A DNA stretch of 64,000 bases from Myotis daubentonii. Taxonomy: Eukaryota; Chordata; Mammalia; Chiroptera; Vespertilionidae. Position numbers and translations under genes: made by a program. Each line of letters starts with the position of its first letter. Positions within the stretch are counted from its first letter, which is position 1. Shown in pieces: positions 59,221 to 64,000 of the stretch. The notes under the pieces are model-generated. The model saw nothing but the letters and a program-made list of their open reading frames with translations. It was not told the DNA's origin and made no database searches. Location: positions 117,665,074-117,729,073 of the forward strand of contig NC_081840.1 in assembly GCF_963259705.1 (NCBI RefSeq). The letters run 5' to 3'.

Positions 59221-59436
59221 ATTTTTAAAAATATATTTTATTAATTGTAGAGAGACAGAAAGAGAGAATGAGATAGAAACATGGATGAGAGAGAAAAATC
59301 AATCAGCTGCCTCCTACATGGCCCCGACTGGGGATTGAGCCTGCAACCTGGGAATGTGCCTTGATCAGAAATCCAACTGGTGACCTTTTGGTGCATGGGA
59401 CAATGATGCCCAACCAACTGAGCCACACCAGTTGGG
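59221..59436 (-). repeat. Ves SINE
   Basis: Minus-strand Ves with head ending 'gagccacaccagttgggctg'. 'ctgcttca' occurs on both sides (59205, 59437), the likely duplication start. Confidence 0.92.
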
Positions 59437-59690
59437 CTGCTTCATGTTTTTTCAATGAACTTTCAATATCCCATCACTAATTCCAACTGTATGGCAATGA
59501 CTCCCAAATATTTATATTCAGTACAAATCATTATCCTGTGCTTCATGTTGAGCTAATATAAGCCTCTTAAATGCAATCTGACTACATAATCTTCCAAAAC
59601 CTACATTTTCTCTTGTGTCACAAAACTCAGTGATTGACAACACCACCCACCAGGGGTCTAAATCAGACATCTTGGAATCATGTTTACATT

Positions 59691-59816
59691 TGACTCATAA
59701 CCAATTCTTCCCATTCCCTTATGCCTGTTCCCATACATCTATAATAATAAAAGTGACTCATAACCAATTCTTCACATTCCCTTATGCCTGTTCCCATACA
59801 TTTATAATAATAAAAG
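59691..59816. repeat. 63-bp tandem duplication spanning a Helitron 5' junction
   Basis: Unit 1 is 59691-59753 and unit 2 is 59754-59816, differing at two bases. Each unit holds 47 bp of host flank plus the first 16 bp of a Helitron (T(C/T)TATAATAATAAAAG). Confidence 0.95.
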
Positions 59817-60024
59817 TATAATATGCTAATTAGACCAGGTGTCCTTCTCGATGTCCTTCTGTATGCCCTTCTGACAAAGGCTGGGCTGTAAATGAAGCTC
59901 GGGTCCCAGGTGCCTGCTGGCAGCCGGAGGGAAGGCCGGGTCAGTGTGCCAGAGGGAAGCCAGTGACAGCAGATGGGAGAAGGAAGGCCTATGCTTGCAT
60001 GAATTTCATGCATCAAGCCTCTAG
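59801..60024 (+). mobile_element. Non-autonomous Helitron, 224 bp
   Basis: The 5' end is TTTATAATAATAAAAG (first TC mutated to TT; the upstream duplicated copy at 59738 keeps TC). The 3' hairpin 'tgcatgaatttcatgca' and CTAG at 60021-60024 precede T. The interior has a 'gtccttctcgatgtccttct' direct repeat. Confidence 0.92.
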
Positions 60025-60064
60025 TAAGCCAATAAAATGCCATGTTCTTTAATTTTACCGTTCT

Positions 60065-61290
60065 TATTGCTACTTTTTCTCTATTTTTTCAGAATATATT
60101 ACCCTCATTTCTTATTGGTAACCCATTAATTATTTAATAACATGCTATTTAGGCTACATGTTTTTGAATATTTTTGAGTTTTATTATCATGGTTGATTTC
60201 TCATTTCATACTGTTGTGATCAGAAAAGATGCTTGATTTGATTTCAATATTCTTAAATTTATTGAGACTTCTTTTGTGTCCTAACATGGGATCTATCTTT
60301 GAAAATGTTCCATGTGCAATTGAGAAGAATGTGAACTCTGCTGCTTTGGGATGAAATGTTCTATAGCTACCGAATTAATCCATCTGTTGTTTTTGTTTTT
60401 GTAAGGTCACTGTTTCCTTGTTGATATTTTGTCTGCTAGATCTATCCATTGATGACAGTGGGGTGTTAAAGTATCCTACTACAACTTTATTATTGTTGAT
60501 CTCTTCCTTAACATCCACCAATTTTTTAATATATTACTAGAGGCCCATTGTACAAATTCATGCACAGGTGGGGTCCAGCTGGCCCACCCCAATGGGGGCC
60601 GATTGGGCTGGGCCGGCTGGGGAAGAAAGGACAAGGGAGGTGGCCACTGGACCCATACCGGATCAGGGCCCAATTGTGGCCTGGCTGGCCAGGGGGGCTC
60701 GGGAGCTTGGCTGGCCATGCCCCTGATGGGGAGGTGATCAGGAATGGGGCCAGCCAGGCAGGGCTACAGGAGGTTGGCCTGCTCTGTCCCCGATCGAGGT
60801 GGGGGGCCAATTGGGGGCAAGGCCAACAGGGGTGTCACAGGAGGTTGGCTAACTGGCCCCACCCCCAGTTGGCATGGGGAGCTGATAGGGGGCCAGGCCA
60901 GCTGGGGGAGGGGCCACAGGTGGTTGAGGGGCTGATCGGGGCCTCAATCAGGTTGGTTGGCCACAGCAGTGCGCGTCATTGTGACCGGTCAGTCTGGTCA
61001 TTCTGGTCATTCCATTGTTCAGATCGCTTGGCTTTTATATATACAGATGTGCTCCTATTTTAGGTGCCTATATGTTTATAAATGTTGTATTCTATGATGG
61101 GATCAATCCCCTTATTATTATGTAGTGACCTTCCATGTCTCTATTATGGCCTTTATTTTGAAGTCTATCTGTCAGATATAAGTATTCTTATCTCAGCTTT
61201 TTTTTTTCCCCATTTCCATGTGCATGGAACATTTTTTCCATTCCTTCACTTTTAGCCTGTGTGTAACTCTCATTTCTTACTGGAATTATC
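60065..61290 (-). mobile_element. L1 LINE ORF2-region fragment, split by a Helitron
   Basis: The plus strand is antisense L1: 'ctcatttcatactgttgtga', 'agaagaatgtgaactctgct', then beyond the Helitron 'tagtgaccttccatgtctc' and 'gaagtctatctgtcagata'. Diverged and non-coding. Confidence 0.8.
60537..61047 (-). mobile_element. Non-autonomous Helitron inside L1
   Basis: Minus-strand 3' CTAG at 60537-60540 (host A 60536). The 5' end TCTGTATATATAAAAGCC ends at 61047 (host T 61048). The GC-rich interior repeats 'ggggccaattgggg' and 'caggaggttggc' phrases. The 171-aa frame at 60548-61063 runs through it and is an artefact. Confidence 0.95.
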
Positions 61291-61789
61291 CAATCTCATA
61301 AACAGTGTCCTGATCTATTGTACACTCTTACCTGCCTTTATTCTATACTCATTTACCCACAATTGCTCTTAGAATGATTTTTTAAAATGAAAACCTGTCC
61401 ATGCCACTTATAGGCTTAAAAATCAAAGCCAACACTCCTTAATGTGGCTACAAAACTTTGTTTAAATAGCCCCTACTTCTGTGTAATCATTCACTATTCC
61501 ATTACCCACATACACTTTCCAGCCAGCCACACAGAGGGTTTTGGTTCTTAAAGAAGACACTCTTGCTCTGACTCTGTGCCTGTTCATGAATTGCTCTTTC
61601 TGCTTGAAGCGTAGTCCCCAACCAATTTTTCCTCTGTCCAGTCATCCTCCCATTCTCAGAGTAGCCACAATTCCTTCTCAGCCTTCCTTGAATGTTAAGA
61701 CCTATAGAACTGCTTCTATTCTGTATACTTCACCACCTAAACTCATTGCTTTATAATATATGGATTATATATTTTTATCATATATGAAT
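61291..61789. other. No gene seen
   Basis: Unique pyrimidine-rich sequence. The frame at 61541-61756 shows no domain. Confidence 0.45.
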
Positions 61790-61920
61790 TATATTATTTA
61801 TGGGTTATAAGCTTTATGATTGTAGAAAATATGTTTTGCTCATCATTCAATTCCAAGCTCTTAGAACAGTGTCAGGGCCAATACATGCTTAATAAATATT
61901 TTTAATGAATTAATAAAAAT
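61790..61920 (+). repeat. L2 LINE 3' end
   Basis: 'agctctt-agaacagtgtcag' then 'atgcttaataaatatttt' and 'aatgaatt' follow the conserved L2 tail. Confidence 0.65.
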
Positions 61921-61954
61921 AAACTATGTGCCATAATAAAATTATAATTCATAG

Positions 61955-62200
61955 CAATATTTACTCAAGTTGGAAGGAGTACTAATACCTGTTATGTAAG
62001 GTATTTTACACACATTATAACATGCAATTCTAAAAACAGCTCTCTGATTAGGAGGGAATGCTGTTTTACACATGAGAGGATTGAGACCTGAAAAAGTTCA
62101 GTGACTTGCCTAAGGTAAAAAAGAAAGGGATTTTAAAAAATAGAATTAGAACCCCTGCCTTCTGGTTTAATGTTGCTTGTGCTGTAACTGCTTTGGCTGA
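61955..62200 (-). repeat. MIR SINE
   Basis: 'tttacacatgagaggattga', 'gtgacttgcctaaggt' and 'gaattagaacccctgccttc' follow antisense MIR in order. Confidence 0.65.
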
Positions 62201-63498
62201 AATTCAGAAGTGCTAAAAGTATAAACTTTGAATACATTGTTCCATTAGACAAAATTTTATGATGGAAAAAAACTAGTATGCAAACTATTACTACTAATAA
62301 TAAAACAAGTTCTTCTTTCATTGATGTTAGCTCAGCTATTTGAACAGAAGTACTTTTGACTGAATTCACTAAGATATCATACACAAATGTATTTGTGTTT
62401 ATAATGAGAAGAAAACACAACACACTTCACTTCCGCAGAATCCAAAACATCTAGTATTTGGGCTAGCTAATTTATAACTATTCTTTGAGCCTCATTGTAA
62501 TTCATCTGCAGTCTTACAGTAGATGAATCCTCATGCTGTGAAAATGGCCAGATCTCTATGGTTTAATTTTTAACCAAATGACGTTATTTGAGAGTCGGAG
62601 GGCGGGGAACTTAAATGTTCGAATTGTAAAAGTATAATTCAGAGTGTCACCCAGAAACTACTAGATGTAGGAATTCAAACCCATCTTTGAGATTTTTTTT
62701 CCATCTTTTATTCTTTTGATATTCTACTTGTAACTGATATGTAAACTGTTGTTTGGGGAGAAATTTAATTGCATAATGAATATTTGTGAAGTCATTAAAC
62801 TCATTGTTTTATAAAGCTGGTAATTCTTACCTTCCTATTCATAGCACATGTATGTGGGAAGTATATTTTAACAGAACAGGGATGGTCTGAAGACCATCTT
62901 TGTTTCCTCTTTGGGCATTTCCAGATTGGATGAAATCTAAGGAGAGCCATCTGTTGAATATTTAGTATTCAGAGCAATAAAACTACTTCTGACATCTGGT
63001 TTTGACAAAGTCCTAGCTAAAAATAAATATTAAATGGAAATTGATTTTTTTTCATTGGTTTTGAATTTTCCTAAAAGAAAGTTGTAAATTCCCAAGGGAA
63101 ATAAATATGGAAAAAATAAATGTATGCATTTCATTTTCATTCTCAAAATATTAGATTTAATTTTAAGATTAACTGTGCCAAGACACTTTTATTTCCTATC
63201 TCTCTTATGAGTTTTTTCTAAGTTGTTATGAAATAATTATATCTAATTTATTGATTTTTTTTGTCTATCACACCCTTTCCCCAGAAAGGCATTTGCATTT
63301 GCACATTTTCCACAGTCCTATATTAATTTGCAATTTAGTGGTTAGGTAATAAAAATTTCAAATCATATTATTCATTTTGCTGGGTCTTGGAAAAGTACTT
63401 TTCATATTTAACTCATGATCATTGGTGGAGAAAGCACAGTGTGTTAGCTGTCATCTAGCTGGGACAGATACCCTCAGACATTAAACAGTGCTCTATTA
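62201..63498. other. No gene seen
   Basis: AT-rich unique sequence; the minus-strand frame at 62133-62423 has no known domain. Confidence 0.5.
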
Positions 63499-63513
63499 TT
63501 AAAAGTATCCCAC

Positions 63514-63707
63514 TAGAACCCTAGCTAGTTTGGTTCAGTGAATAGAGTGCCGGCCCTTGGACTAAAGGGTCCCCAGGTTCTTACTTCAGTTGCAGGCTCA
63601 ATCTCCAGGTCAGGAGCATGTTCGATGTTTCTCTCTCTGTCTCTTTCCCTCCCTTCCACTCCCTCTAAAAACCAATGGATAAATATCCCCAGATGAGGAT
63701 TAACAAC
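63514..63707 (+). repeat. Ves SINE, diverged
   Basis: Starts 'tagaaccctagctagtttgg' and keeps the 'tggttcagtgaatagagtgc' head but a decayed tail. A perfect 15-bp duplication ttaaaagtatcccac (63499-63513, 63708-63722) brackets it. 63723-64000 shows nothing further. Confidence 0.93.
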
Positions 63708-64000
63708 TTAAAAGTATCCCACATAAAAAAAGAGACAAAATAAAGACATTTTTATATAGGTTAATAAATATTAATTAAATTTCTTCTCTACAGGGTTTAA
63801 TCTTAACTGATGAATAAAATATTAAGAAGTTTTATATAAATTATCTGCCCTTAAGGACCCCAGAGGTCAATTTGTTAAAAAATGGTAAAGAACCATAAAA
63901 TATTTCTATTTTTCTATTTTAGAGTCTACTCAAATACCAGACTTTATATGTACTTTATTATTATTACACTCATACACCTTGTAAAAAGTCCTCTGATATT

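Noticed and set aside
60548..61063. 171-aa frame
   Set aside because: It begins and ends within a Helitron's boundaries and follows its imperfect repeats; no helicase or Rep motif is present.
6548..63707. tRNA-like promoter boxes that could suggest tRNA genes
   Set aside because: They belong to Ves SINE heads with A-rich tails and target-site duplications; none folds as an intact tRNA with a proper acceptor stem that I can see.

Overview
This is mammalian nuclear DNA, almost certainly from a vesper bat (Vespertilionidae). Diagnostic features are many non-autonomous Helitrons of the HeliBat type (5' TC, 3' hairpin plus CTAG, insertion between A and T), many tRNA-derived Ves SINEs with target-site duplications, young non-autonomous hAT elements, and lineage L1 3' ends. 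I cannot name the genus. The background is AT-rich intergenic or intronic DNA. I found no convincing protein-coding exon, functional tRNA, snRNA or miRNA gene. The open frames present are short, random, or products of tandem repeats in GC-rich Helitrons.

Layout. 1-6.5 kb: unique AT-rich sequence with ancient LINE/SINE traces. 6.5-8.1 kb: a Ves SINE and a 1.2-kb Helitron with an internal tandem array. 8.1-17.3 kb: MIR traces, a truncated L1 carrying a hAT, a MER2-like Tigger, a Helitron and two Ves. 17.7-25.3 kb: three related LTR-like copies, a different 424-bp LTR, a hAT, Ves copies and a head-to-tail array of three Helitrons. 25.3-30.8 kb: quiet, with MIR, Ves and a GATA array. 30.8-35.9 kb: three Helitrons (one holding a 28S rRNA fragment, one holding a hAT), L1 fragments, two further hATs and a large hexamer array. 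36-53 kb: old L1, a Helitron with a Helitron and a hAT nested inside it, two more Helitrons, an MLT1-type LTR, Ves copies and microsatellites. 53-64 kb: two L1 regions split by nested Ves and Helitron insertions, four more Helitron units outside the tandem pair, and ancient MIR/L2.

No genes act together here. What is notable is how the mobile elements interact: Helitrons inserted at the 5' ends of other Helitrons, hATs in the same octamer of two Helitron copies, microsatellites abutting Helitron 5' ends, a 28S rRNA segment inside one Helitron, and inverted pairs of CTCF-consensus motifs spread by several Helitron copies. All family names come from sequence recognition without database searches.
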